From a virus: a DNA stretch of 28,168 nt. Both the position numbers and the translations under genes were made by a program. Position 1 is the first letter of the stretch; every line of letters starts with the position of its first letter. This document shows, one piece after another, positions 1 to 6,857 of the stretch. The stretch spans positions 1 to 28,168 of the IMG/VR virus record IMGVR_UViG_3300045995_000256. One strand, 5' to 3'. The notes beneath the pieces are model-generated. The model worked only from the letters and a program-made list of their open reading frames with translations. It was not told where the DNA came from and ran no database searches.

Positions 1-1
1 A

Positions 2-331
2 AATGGTGACACTTTCGAGTTACATCCAGACAAAGCTATAACTAAAGTGGTTAATAATGCACCCACAATTATAGGTGCTAGAATAGTAGGAGATATTGAC
101 GAAGCTATCGTGCTTTACGTTGCCAAAAATACATCGGAGCTTCGTTTATTTTTAGTTAAACGTAGCTACAACTCAATCTCTTTCTTAATGGATAAGATGA
201 AAAAGATATGGAAGGCATACTTAGAAGACAACATTGACAGTCTTGAAGGATTATGCTATTCTAAAGAGGTAATACAACGTACTAAATGCCGTTACAGAAA
301 TGGGGTGTGTAAATTAGATGAAAACTCCTGA
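2..331 (+). CDS. Unknown phage protein, 5' end cut off by the window
   Basis: The frame is open from base 2 to a TGA at 329-331, so the visible 109 codons are the C-terminal part of a gene that begins outside the window. An internal GTG at 47 could serve as a start, but it has no convincing ribosome site and coding-like sequence continues upstream of it. The product is mixed alpha/beta, basic towards the end, and carries three Cys in the last 40 residues. I recognise no motif and assign no function. Its end overlaps the next gene by 14 bases, which fits translational coupling in one operon. Confidence 0.6.
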   Translation, partial: NGDTFELHPDKAITKVVNNAPTIIGARIVGDIDEAIVLYVAKNTSELRLFLVKRSYNSISFLMDKMKKIWKAYLEDNIDSLEGLCYSKEVIQRTKCRYRNGVCKLDENS

Positions 332-815
332 AGAAATAGCGAAGACCGAATTTAATTTCAACCCTTATAAGGCAGCAGATAAAATTTTTGATGCCCTTGG
401 TACTCATGGGGTTTCATTCCCACCAAACCCAGGGTACATAAAGGAAGAAGACAAACAGTTCCCATTAAGCTTTGATGACTTAACACCTTATGAGATTATG
501 AATAAGATTGCTATCTTCACTTCGTTGTTTGCTTACACAAATGTTTTAGAGGCTACAGCCAAGAGTGAAGTAACATCCTGGGAACGTTCTCTAGAACTTA
601 ATGAGGCTAAGGAATATATCTTAGCTGAAAATACTCAAGTGACTACTAAGAAAGCTTTACGGGATGTTGCTGATTCAGTAGTGGCTACTAAAGAAAAGTT
701 GACAATGGCTGAAGCAAGGTATAGTATATTAAAAGCTATGAGAGAAGGATACGAGCGTTACATATTCGCATTAAGTAGGTATGTAACAGTAGCACAAAAT
801 GAAGCGAATCTATAA
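318..815 (+). CDS. Conserved-looking phage protein of unknown function, mostly helical
   Basis: This is a 165-residue ORF starting with ATG inside the end of the previous gene. The second half, about residues 80-165, is rich in Ala, Glu, Lys and Leu and reads as long helices or a coiled coil (VTSWERSLELNEAKEYILAE, then KEKLTMAEARYSILKAM). There is no signal peptide, membrane segment or Cys motif. Small helical phage proteins of this kind are often DNA-metabolism accessories or chaperones, but nothing here proves that. The stop overlaps the next ATG by one base (TAATG). Confidence 0.7.
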   Translation: MKTPEEIAKTEFNFNPYKAADKIFDALGTHGVSFPPNPGYIKEEDKQFPLSFDDLTPYEIMNKIAIFTSLFAYTNVLEATAKSEVTSWERSLELNEAKEYILAENTQVTTKKALRDVADSVVATKEKLTMAEARYSILKAMREGYERYIFALSRYVTVAQNEANL

Positions 816-1012
816 TGAAAAATCAGCTACCATTATTCGATTGGCCTTACATTAGCAAGGGGCAGACTCCGAGTGGGCATTCATATGGGGTATCTATTAA
901 TTGGGTTGAGGGGGAAGAGCAACACGGATATAATTATATAGCAAAGTCAGCCGAGGAAATAGAAGCCCACGAAAAAGAATTTATGAATAAGTGGTATAAT
1001 AAGAGTGCCTAA
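815..1012 (+). CDS. Small unknown phage protein
   Basis: A 65-residue ORF starts with an ATG overlapping the preceding stop by one base. The product is aromatic and acidic (several Trp and Tyr, and an acidic helix around residues 44-60). No motif is recognised. Its reality rests on tight packing and on stop-start coupling at both ends, since the following gene starts inside its 3' end. It could be a regulator or an anti-host peptide, but the sequence gives no direct indication. Confidence 0.6.
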   Translation: MKNQLPLFDWPYISKGQTPSGHSYGVSINWVEGEEQHGYNYIAKSAEEIEAHEKEFMNKWYNKSA

Positions 1013-1346
1013 AATAAGTCAACAATGGAAAGCTCTGGAAAAAATTGTTGCCAAAAAGCTTGGAGGGATTCGGCTTGAGCGCGGTGATGACTTCGGGGTT
1101 TCCATGTTGGATGTTGAACATGACTGGCTCAGTATTGATTGTAAGTGGCGTACAGAATTAGCTACAGTAACATGGTATAATAAGTTGGTAGAAGATAACA
1201 AGAAGCTCTATCCAGGAGAAAACAAAATACCAATCTTGGTTATCAAGAAGAAAGGGATGCGAGGGGAGCTAGTAGTTATACTTCTTGAAGACTTTATTAG
1301 AGTTGTAAACGAAGAACGATACAAAATCGAATCAAAGGAGAATTAA
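1005..1346 (+). CDS. Putative PD-(D/E)xK-fold endonuclease (Holliday junction resolvase-like)
   Basis: This 113-residue product starts with GTG at 1005, overlapping the upstream gene by 8 bases. The layout matches small phage proteins of the restriction-endonuclease-like fold: an N-terminal helix with Glu12, a Gly-Gly turn (20-21), Asp36 in LDVEH, and the metal-binding core SIDCK at residues 43-47 (Asp45, Lys47). A strand (IPILVIKKKG, about 75-84) and a final helix follow. Such enzymes cleave branched or unmodified DNA using Mg2+. The fold call comes from motif spacing and is moderately sure. Whether the substrate is a four-way junction is inference. Confidence 0.55.
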   Translation: MPKISQQWKALEKIVAKKLGGIRLERGDDFGVSMLDVEHDWLSIDCKWRTELATVTWYNKLVEDNKKLYPGENKIPILVIKKKGMRGELVVILLEDFIRVVNEERYKIESKEN

Positions 1347-1348
1347 AA

Positions 1349-1633
1349 ATGGCAGTCGAGGTTTTAAAAGTGGCAGGGAATACCCCATGTACAAAACTAG
1401 CAGGCGCAATCGCAGGAATCGTTACAAAAGGTAATGACTGTGAACTATTAAGTATCGGGGCGGGGCCGCTAAATCAGACAATTAAAGCACTTTGTATTGC
1501 TCAAAGAATGCTTGCCCCTAACGGTGTTGTTTTATCATTCCGTCCTGGTTTTGTTTCTCTGGATTTGTCACAGGAAAAAGGTGGGAAATCGGACGTAACA
1601 GCTATACGAATAAAGGTTTTAGTAGATAAATGA
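1349..1633 (+). CDS. spoVS: Stage V sporulation protein S (SpoVS) homologue
   Basis: The 94-residue product has the hallmark pattern of SpoVS: a first strand EVLKVAG, then KLAGAIAGIV, a central IGAGPLNQTIKALCIAQRML (residues 36-55), and the following LAPNGVVLSF. Bacterial SpoVS is a small, roughly 86-residue, Alba-like nucleic-acid-binding protein that affects sporulation and cell division in Bacillus. Its length here is normal apart from a slightly longer loop (SLDLSQEKGGKSD) near the C-terminus. A strong ribosome site (AAAGGAG, 1335-1341) precedes the ATG. The stop overlaps the following HNH gene (ATGA). A phage copy suggests modulation of host development or nucleoid, which is inference. 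Confidence 0.85.
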   Translation: MAVEVLKVAGNTPCTKLAGAIAGIVTKGNDCELLSIGAGPLNQTIKALCIAQRMLAPNGVVLSFRPGFVSLDLSQEKGGKSDVTAIRIKVLVDK

Positions 1634-2121
1634 GAGAGATTCTACTTACACGGAGCCAAGTTGCTTTCGTTGATGATGAAGACTACGAATTTATTAATCA
1701 GCATAAATGGCATGCTCTGAAATGTGGAAACACTTACTATGCTGCTAGGCATAAGCCTAAGGAACATGGTGTTTTATTACTCATGCATCGTGAAATTATG
1801 AAAGCACAGCCTGAGCAAGAAGTGGACCATAAAAATAGAAACGGTTCAGACAATCAAAAAGACAACTTAAGATTTGCAACTAATTCAGAGAACCAATATA
1901 ATAAATGCGGTTGGGGGGCATCAGAGTATAAGGGGGTTTCTTGGAGAAAAGACATTAAAAAGTGGGCTTCGTACATAAGATTAAATAGTAACCGATTGCA
2001 TTTAGGTTTTTATAATGATGAGGTAGAAGCAGCTAAGGCGTATGATAAAGCAGCCAAAAATTATTTTGGAGAGTTTGCTAATACTAATTTTAAGGAGAAA
2101 AATGAAGACAACTCTTTATGA
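1630..2121 (+). CDS. HNH homing endonuclease with C-terminal AP2 domain (copy 1)
   Basis: The 163-residue protein has an N-terminal domain typical of phage HNH_3 enzymes (ILLTRSQVAFVDDEDYE, then KWHAL). The catalytic beta-beta-alpha-metal core lies at about residues 53-85: MHREIM with His53, then EVDHKNRNGSDN with Asp66-His67, then NLRFAT. An AP2 DNA-binding domain follows at about 98-153 (YKGVSW, HLGFYNDEVEAAKAY, NYFGEFANTNF). Free-standing AP2-HNH endonucleases nick or cut allelic sites to spread themselves. It is wedged between spoVS and the next small gene, with ATGA coupling upstream and a 20-base overlap downstream. It is related to the copies at 5650 and 22235. Confidence 0.9.
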   Translation: MREILLTRSQVAFVDDEDYEFINQHKWHALKCGNTYYAARHKPKEHGVLLLMHREIMKAQPEQEVDHKNRNGSDNQKDNLRFATNSENQYNKCGWGASEYKGVSWRKDIKKWASYIRLNSNRLHLGFYNDEVEAAKAYDKAAKNYFGEFANTNFKEKNEDNSL

Positions 2122-2392
2122 AAACTTTGAACTTGGTGACTTCTCAATTGAAGTAGGCTTTACTGGTGTTGACCTAGATAAGGTATTTGCTTTGCACGAG
2201 GTTATTTTAAAAACTATTAAAGAGTCTACTAATCCTGAGACTGTGTACACTAGTATTGAGTATGCTGAAATCATTTATCAAAAACTTATCCAGTATTTTA
2301 ATCGTCATTATACTAATACTTCTCTTGCAGTTTTTAAGGTTAGAGTTTTTGATAATGAAGGTCAATACGATGTAGAGGTGACTAATGGGTAA
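2102..2392 (+). CDS. Small unknown phage protein
   Basis: I place the start at the ATG at 2102, 96 residues, because AAGGAG at 2092-2097 sits 4 bases upstream. An earlier in-frame ATG at 2042 lacks such a site and lies deep in the HNH gene. The product is acidic and alpha/beta: ELGDFSIEVGF, a helix (EYAEIIYQKLIQYFNRHY) and a final strand pair (FKVRVFDNEGQYDVEV). The C-terminal rhythm vaguely recalls 6-pyruvoyl-tetrahydropterin synthase folds, but the zinc-binding His residues of that family are missing, so I do not assign it. The overlap with the HNH gene suggests that the endonuclease inserted just before it. Confidence 0.65.
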   Translation: MKTTLYENFELGDFSIEVGFTGVDLDKVFALHEVILKTIKESTNPETVYTSIEYAEIIYQKLIQYFNRHYTNTSLAVFKVRVFDNEGQYDVEVTNG

Positions 2393-2801
2393 GTTAACAC
2401 ATGAAGAATTAATGAGTCATATGGAGTATAAGTGTGCTCGATGTGGGGCAGACTGTGTAAAAACAGACCCTCTTGAACCAATTCTAGGGTACGCTTCTAA
2501 AGTTGATGGAAGTTTTGTTGGTCCTATCTGTAAGGACTGCGAAAAAGTTGTCCCCAAAGATGACAGGAAAGAACAAAAACATTTAACCGCCGCCTTTGTT
2601 GTAGCTATTAGACCTGATGGTGAGGGCTATGCCATTATTCAAGATGGTATCGAGATTCCTTATCTTCGTGATGCTACTGTCTACGAGATTAAATCCGCCT
2701 GCCAGGAAATCGTTAGTGACCTAATTTCATCCAAAACTCTTGCAAGAATGCAAGGAATGAATAAGCAATCTAGTACTACACAACTTCTAAAGAAAAGGTA
2801 G
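2385..2801 (+). CDS. Cys-rich zinc-finger-like phage protein
   Basis: This is a 138-residue product. Two Cys pairs flank a loop: CARCGADC (Cys17, Cys20, Cys24) and CKDC (Cys49, Cys52), a zinc-ribbon arrangement. The rest (about 65-138) is alpha/beta with no recognised motif and ends in a basic tail. It overlaps the preceding gene by 8 bases. The zinc ribbon suggests nucleic-acid or protein binding, but the role is unknown. Confidence 0.7.
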   Translation: MGKLTHEELMSHMEYKCARCGADCVKTDPLEPILGYASKVDGSFVGPICKDCEKVVPKDDRKEQKHLTAAFVVAIRPDGEGYAIIQDGIEIPYLRDATVYEIKSACQEIVSDLISSKTLARMQGMNKQSSTTQLLKKR

Positions 2802-2809
2802 GGGACTGC

Positions 2810-3118
2810 TTGAAAATTCCAAAGAAATTTAAAATTATTGGGAGAGATGTTGCAGTTGTTAGGGACCATGCTGGGTTACTCCGAGAAGGTTGCTATGGCA
2901 TGTTTGAGTGGGAAGAATCTGTAATTAAATTGCGTGAGAGCAAACCATACTTTCATGAATACCAGGAGGCACAAACATTTCTTCACGAAATTATTCACGG
3001 TGTAGATTTTTCTTTCGATATCAATTTACAAGAAGACCAAGTACGAAGATTGGCAGTAGGGTTAATAGCAGTAATACGTGACAACCAGCTTGACTTTCGT
3101 AAACCTGATGGAGGATAA
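2810..3118 (+). CDS. Putative HExxH metallopeptidase-like phage protein
   Basis: The 102-residue product starts with TTG at 2810, preceded by a purine-rich AGGTAGGGGA ribosome-site-like stretch. The motif FLHEIIHGVDF carries HExxH at residues 59-63, and a helix with acidic residues follows (NLQEDQVRRLAVGLIAVIRD), where a third zinc ligand could lie at about Glu75. This matches short phage-borne zincin-like proteins related in layout to the ImmA/IrrE group. Those cleave repressors or regulators in some mobile elements. The substrate here is unknown, and the domain is at the short end for a free enzyme. Confidence 0.6.
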   Translation: MKIPKKFKIIGRDVAVVRDHAGLLREGCYGMFEWEESVIKLRESKPYFHEYQEAQTFLHEIIHGVDFSFDINLQEDQVRRLAVGLIAVIRDNQLDFRKPDGG

Positions 3119-3119
3119 A

Positions 3120-3329
3120 GTGTCAGCAATATTAGGAGGATTGCGAAAGCACTTCTATTGCCCGACAGCATTTAGTTGGAAGGACCAGACACACTTTGTT
3201 GTACAATTAGGACCGAGTGTGTTTGATGGACAGCTATCCTTCCCATTTAAAAACTCAGATTTGGAAGTGGCATACCCAATAGACGTTGTTAATTCAATCT
3301 GGGAATACATTGAGAAGTATGTATTTTAA
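3120..3329 (+). CDS. Small unknown phage protein
   Basis: The start is chosen as GTG at 3120 because a full GGAGG (3110-3114) lies 5 bases upstream and the preceding stop ends at 3118. Longer in-frame starts (ATG 3108, GTG 3078) run inside the upstream gene and would destroy this site. The 69-residue product is aromatic-rich (FYCPTAFSWKDQTHFVVQLG) with a C-terminal helix (VVNSIWEYIEKYVF). No motif is recognised. The stop overlaps the next ATG by one base. Confidence 0.6.
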   Translation: MSAILGGLRKHFYCPTAFSWKDQTHFVVQLGPSVFDGQLSFPFKNSDLEVAYPIDVVNSIWEYIEKYVF

Positions 3330-4024
3330 TGGACTTATATTTATCGGGTGCAGAACACAACTACTACCGTTCTCTATTAGCAGGGGCAGGAATAAAAAAT
3401 GTTTGTCTTGATTTTTCTTATGTCTTAAGAACCCCCAATCTAAATTGGAAAGAAGAGTTGGCAGTTTTTGATAAAGTTATGATTATTCCAGGCAATTTAT
3501 CTGAGGAAGAGATGCCCAGACTAATTGACTTTTTGAATAATAATCAAGAGGTGCTAGACTTTTGTTTAGATGTTCCTGAGTTCTCTACGATTTTGGGGGA
3601 AGAGACAGAGGTTCCTGTTATTCCTATATTTAGATTCTCACATTACGTAGATGGAGATTACATAGCGGTGTTAAAAACACAGACTGAAGAGATATTCTTT
3701 AACAACCATGAGAAAGAGCTGCAGTCTAAATATAAAGTTCATGGATTTGAGTGGCTTCATAAAGACAATGTCTCTGCCAATTCTTCTATGTGGCTACTAG
3801 GGATGCGAGGAATTACGTTCTACTTTGATGGAAAGCAACTGCTAACCTATCCTAAATCACAGAGGAGTGTCAGAGTTTTTCTTGCCAGGAAATACAACCA
3901 CAATAAATTTATAGACATTGACTTAGATGCTATTAAGAAGGAAGATTGGCGAGAAGTGGCTAAATTAAACCTTGTTGCTTGGAGTGACTACATTAAAGGA
4001 GACACATGTCTGACGAAGATATAA
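3329..4024 (+). CDS. Conserved-looking phage protein of unknown function
   Basis: A 231-residue soluble protein. The N-terminus (LYLSGAEHNYYRSLLAGAGI) and a mid-to-late segment (SSMWLLGMRGITFYFDGKQL) resemble blocks I remember from unassigned proteins in other phage genomes; this was not checked. Alternating strands and helices (KVMIIPGNLSEEEMPRLIDF) suggest an alpha/beta fold, perhaps Rossmann- or TIM-barrel-like, but no catalytic motif can be named. I considered a tRNA-guanine-transglycosylase relative and could not support it. It overlaps the previous gene by one base and the next by 19. Confidence 0.6.
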   Translation: MDLYLSGAEHNYYRSLLAGAGIKNVCLDFSYVLRTPNLNWKEELAVFDKVMIIPGNLSEEEMPRLIDFLNNNQEVLDFCLDVPEFSTILGEETEVPVIPIFRFSHYVDGDYIAVLKTQTEEIFFNNHEKELQSKYKVHGFEWLHKDNVSANSSMWLLGMRGITFYFDGKQLLTYPKSQRSVRVFLARKYNHNKFIDIDLDAIKKEDWREVAKLNLVAWSDYIKGDTCLTKI

Positions 4025-4452
4025 TTGAGGTAGAGATTGTAGATGATGGTAAGGAAATTGAAATTTGGAAGCCAGGAAAATCTGTTATTTCTTTGCTTAA
4101 ATGTGCCACCTGTTATCTGCGAACCGCTTGTCCTTACGTAGATGAAGACAGAGGATACTGTGAACTAGAAAAACTACAGACTGTGGAGATTACATCCCCT
4201 GATGACATTATTAATTTTGTTAAAACCCTCTTGGCTATTCAAGCGAGAAGAGTTATAAGGTTAGTTAACTTTGAAGAGGCAGAAGGAGGAATTCCTTCTC
4301 CAGATGTTACAGAGCAGATGATGGCCTATGTTATTCTTGTAGAAAGATTGAAAAAGATTGTGACTGATGATGACACTTTATTTATAAGAGCGTCTGGTAA
4401 AAAGTCAGTAAAAGTTCTTGGTGACCTACTTGGGGGGTTGAAAGATGAGTAG
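4006..4452 (+). CDS. Phage protein with four-Cys cluster; possible small terminase-type partner
   Basis: The 148-residue product begins with ATG within the end of the previous gene. After an acidic N-terminus, four Cys are spaced as a metal site: Cys33-x2-Cys36-x5-Cys42-x9-Cys52. A helical segment follows (DDIINFVKTLLAIQARRVIR, then an acidic EEAEGG stretch and a second helix), with a Gly-rich end. From memory, similar proteins sit near large terminases in some phages, so a DNA-recognition (small terminase) role is conceivable. Here the terminase is 15 kb away, so this stays weak inference. No small terminase is otherwise evident in the window. Confidence 0.55.
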   Translation: MSDEDIIEVEIVDDGKEIEIWKPGKSVISLLKCATCYLRTACPYVDEDRGYCELEKLQTVEITSPDDIINFVKTLLAIQARRVIRLVNFEEAEGGIPSPDVTEQMMAYVILVERLKKIVTDDDTLFIRASGKKSVKVLGDLLGGLKDE

Positions 4453-4675
4453 ACTTGTTGCGTACATAGGGGAGACTTGGGGTTACGTATTTAGTACTTG
4501 GTATAGACATATAGACTGGTGGGTAGTTGTTTGGATAGTAAGCTGCCTAGCTTTTATAGCCGCCCTCCTGGGTGGTATTATTGCTATTGTCGTATCTCCT
4601 TGGTTTATACTTTTAGTGGTGCTTGATTTATTTTTCGGGTTACCTTGGCTTAGGTTTGTACTTAGTCATGCCTAG
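4445..4675 (+). CDS. Small membrane protein with two predicted transmembrane segments
   Basis: A 76-residue, strongly hydrophobic product. Two membrane spans are visible at about residues 24-45 (WWVVVWIVSCLAFIAALLGG) and 49-70 (IVVSPWFILLVVLDLFFG), with a short N-terminal domain containing several aromatic residues. It overlaps the upstream gene by 8 bases. A holin or superinfection-exclusion role is possible from size and topology, but the lysis amidase lies 8 kb away, so the role is open. Confidence 0.65.
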   Translation: MSRLVAYIGETWGYVFSTWYRHIDWWVVVWIVSCLAFIAALLGGIIAIVVSPWFILLVVLDLFFGLPWLRFVLSHA

Positions 4676-4687
4676 AAAGAGGAATAG

Positions 4688-4945
4688 ATGTTAACTAAAC
4701 AAGAAGTAGAACAACGATTAAATGAAGACAACTGCACATTCACTCTAGGAAAACAACATCGTGAAGCACTAGAGACAGCGTTACGTCTTTGGGTAGCATT
4801 AGAGGATGAAGTATTAGGATTTCAAGGACCATTTATGCCTGTACAAAACCCTTTAGATGAAGAGGCATGGAAAAAATATCATGCAGCTATTAGAAACTGG
4901 AGTAATCGTAGACATGAACATTGGTCTTGGTTGGGGTTGGAATAA
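4688..4945 (+). CDS. Small unknown phage protein
   Basis: An 85-residue product starts with ATG, with AAAGAGG (4676-4682) about 5 bases upstream. It is helical and rich in Trp, Glu and His (ALETALRLWVALEDEVLGF, then WKKYHAAIRNWSNRRHEHW). No motif is recognised. It sits directly in front of the glycosyltransferase that starts at the next base after its stop, so the two are probably co-translated. Confidence 0.6.
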   Translation: MLTKQEVEQRLNEDNCTFTLGKQHREALETALRLWVALEDEVLGFQGPFMPVQNPLDEEAWKKYHAAIRNWSNRRHEHWSWLGLE

Positions 4946-5647
4946 ATGATTGATTTAAAAACTATTGACAAAAAGATTATAATAGGGTGCCCTATTCATG
5001 ACAGGGCATGGATTCTTCCTGAATGGTTTAACTGTATTACAAACCAGGCGGGTTTAAATCTGGAACAAACAGAGCTAGTATTCGCAATTACAGACGGGGA
5101 AGATAATACCCGTGAAATAATTGAGCAGTATAGATGGATTTTTAAGGACATTACTTTACTTAACTGCGATGACCTTCCGGCTTATAAAGACAGAAATCAA
5201 GCAAGGTTCTACCCATTGGTAACATTAAGAAATAGGATTGTAGAATTTTTGCGGGAGAAGCAGCCCGACCTCTATTTTTCCTTTGACAGTGATATAATAC
5301 TTCCCAACGACGCCCTTATTACTTTAATAGAGGACGACAAAGATTTAGTGGCTCCTTATGTGGACCTTGTTCCACCGTCTGGTATTCCAAACTGTATGCA
5401 CAGAGGAGCACAGGAATCGTTTGTAAGACGAAAACCTTACAGCCACTATTATCCATTAGGTTCTCTCTATAAAGTTGACTCTGCGTTTGCAGTATTTTTG
5501 ATGAAGAATAAGGTGTTTAATACTTGTCTTTATAAATGGCATCCCGGTGGTGAAGACCCAGGTTTTAGCCTAGAGCTATTAGATGCGGGGTTTGAATCGT
5601 GGATTGATAGTAGGATAATTGGAACTCATATCTATAATAGGTTTTAA
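4946..5647 (+). CDS. GT-A-fold glycosyltransferase
   Basis: The 233-residue enzyme shows a GT-A layout. An initial strand (KIIIGCPIHDR) is followed by a second nucleotide-domain strand (ELVFAITDGEDN) and the metal-binding FDSDIILP, with the DxD at Asp114-Asp116. A later GGEDPGFSLELLDAGF segment (about 200-215) resembles the acceptor-side acidic motif of GT2/Anp1-like enzymes. It should transfer a sugar from a nucleotide-sugar donor, Mn2+ or Mg2+ dependent, in the cytosol. Acceptor and sugar are unknown. It is one of four glycosyltransferase genes in the window. Confidence 0.8.
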   Translation: MIDLKTIDKKIIIGCPIHDRAWILPEWFNCITNQAGLNLEQTELVFAITDGEDNTREIIEQYRWIFKDITLLNCDDLPAYKDRNQARFYPLVTLRNRIVEFLREKQPDLYFSFDSDIILPNDALITLIEDDKDLVAPYVDLVPPSGIPNCMHRGAQESFVRRKPYSHYYPLGSLYKVDSAFAVFLMKNKVFNTCLYKWHPGGEDPGFSLELLDAGFESWIDSRIIGTHIYNRF

Positions 5648-5649
5648 TA

Positions 5650-6129
5650 ATGATTGAAATTTTACTTACCCAAGGGCAAGTTGCTCTAATTGATGACGAA
5701 GATTACGAACTAGTTTCTCAGTATAAGTGGCATGCTGTGAAAGATACAAATACTTATTATGCATGTGCTTATGTCAAAAGGTCTGGGTATAAAAAAATAA
5801 GAATGCATCGTCTTATAGTGAAAGCTAGTTCTGAGTTGCAAGTTGACCATATAGATGGAAATGGACTAAATAACCAAAAGAAAAATTTAAGGCTTGCTAA
5901 TAATGCTCAGAATCATCATAATTTACGAAGAGTGGTTGAAGGAACATCAAAGTATAAAGGAGTGTATAAACATACTGTAAATAAAAATTGGATAGCAAGA
6001 ATAACTTATGAAGGAAAAATAGTTCATTTAGGAGTTTTTAAAATAGAGACAGATGCGGCTTTAGCTTACAATAAGGCGGCAGTAGAGCACTTTGGAGAGT
6101 TTGCATTTATAAATGACTTAGGAGCTTAG
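5650..6129 (+). CDS. HNH homing endonuclease with C-terminal AP2 domain (copy 2)
   Basis: The 159-residue protein is close in design to the copy at 1630: N-terminal ILLTQGQVALIDDEDYE, a MHRLIV helix with His53, the catalytic QVDHIDGNGLNN with Asp66-His67, NLRLAN, and then an AP2 domain at about 100-156 (KYKGVY, HLGVFKIETDAALAY, EHFGEFAFIN). It starts 2 bases after the glycosyltransferase stop and ends directly before the next gene, which is what a homing gene landing at a gene junction looks like. All core residues appear intact, so it may be active. Confidence 0.9.
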   Translation: MIEILLTQGQVALIDDEDYELVSQYKWHAVKDTNTYYACAYVKRSGYKKIRMHRLIVKASSELQVDHIDGNGLNNQKKNLRLANNAQNHHNLRRVVEGTSKYKGVYKHTVNKNWIARITYEGKIVHLGVFKIETDAALAYNKAAVEHFGEFAFINDLGA

Positions 6130-6558
6130 ATGGACACAGAGATTAGATTTAGATTTTTAGATGAGCATTCACTAGAACACGGTGAGGCTTACACCATAAC
6201 AAATATTGAAAGACTAAATCCTCAAGAGATTGTTCATGCACTTAGAGAGTTAACTTATAGAGTAGAACATCAAATTGCAACTAATAATATTAATCGTGTG
6301 ACTGATTTTAAGCTTGAGTCTATTAATCATGGGCCAAGGTATAGACATGAGTTACCTGTTGAGTATCCGCAATATCATAATGGTGGTGTCATTCCTAGAG
6401 TTATAGCTGACCAGTTTTACGGGAATAATACTGGAAGGTATGTTAATGATTACTACAATGAAAGAATTGTTGATTATGGTTTTGTAGACAGATTGAATAC
6501 TATTATGAAAGATGCTGTTTGGCCTCCACTAAAACTACCAAAGAAAGAGTTGATTTAA
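6130..6558 (+). CDS. Unknown phage protein
   Basis: A 142-residue product starts at the first base after the HNH stop. It is rich in Asn, His, Tyr and Arg, especially in the middle (residues 60-120, with LPVEYPQYHNGGVIPRVIAD and YVNDYYNERIVDYGF). The first 50 residues look like a strand pair plus a helix (PQEIVHALRELTYRVEHQIA). No motif is recognised. The stop overlaps the next ATG by one base (TAATG). Confidence 0.6.
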   Translation: MDTEIRFRFLDEHSLEHGEAYTITNIERLNPQEIVHALRELTYRVEHQIATNNINRVTDFKLESINHGPRYRHELPVEYPQYHNGGVIPRVIADQFYGNNTGRYVNDYYNERIVDYGFVDRLNTIMKDAVWPPLKLPKKELI

Positions 6559-6857
6559 TGTTAAAAGAACGAGTACCAAGAGAGACAGTTTATATTTCTC
6601 TAAATGCAGAGAGAGACTACCAAGAAATAAAATGGCCTGGGCACAGACACTCTATTGAAGAGTACATGGTCTACATGATGTACTATATGGACGAAGCTAA
6701 ACGAGTAATTTCTACTGGAGATTACACAGAAGTAACTAACCCTGCTCTAGATATTATTCGTAAAATTACTGCTCTTGGAGTTTCATGTATGGAAGACAAT
6801 GGTGTAACTTGGAGGAAAAATCCTGATGCTAAAGTAAAGGGCTATCATGGCTCATAA
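6558..6857 (+). CDS. Conserved phage protein with an ERxxQ-KW motif (MazG-like flavour)
   Basis: I choose the ATG at 6558, 99 residues, overlapping the upstream stop by one base; a longer frame reaching back to TTG 6519 would lie wholly inside the upstream gene. The segment NAERDYQEIKWPGHRHSIEE followed by YMMYYMDEAKRV and LDIIRKITALGVSCMEDNG is a pattern I associate with widespread phage proteins near nucleotide-metabolism genes. Its ERxYQ..KW core recalls all-alpha NTP pyrophosphohydrolases. It lies directly upstream of, and overlaps by 11 bases, the ribonucleotide reductase, so a link to dNTP metabolism is plausible but unproven. Confidence 0.6.
   Translation: MLKERVPRETVYISLNAERDYQEIKWPGHRHSIEEYMVYMMYYMDEAKRVISTGDYTEVTNPALDIIRKITALGVSCMEDNGVTWRKNPDAKVKGYHGS

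Noticed and set aside
699-725. TTGACA followed by TATAGT, promoter-like
   Set aside because: The spacer is only 15 bases and the pair lies in the middle of a coding gene with no gene start nearby, so it is probably chance in AT-rich DNA.
2102-2392. Similarity to 6-carboxytetrahydropterin synthase (QueD), hinting at 7-deazaguanine DNA modification
   Set aside because: The zinc-binding His residues and catalytic Cys are absent, and no other queuosine-pathway gene is recognisable.
3329-4024. Possible tRNA-guanine transglycosylase (DpdA-like) relative
   Set aside because: No catalytic Asp motif or zinc-site Cys pattern of that family is visible; only a vague N-terminal resemblance remains.
4964-4984. 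TTGACA near TATAAT at the start of the glycosyltransferase gene
   Set aside because: The two boxes are only 7 bases apart, which cannot form a promoter.
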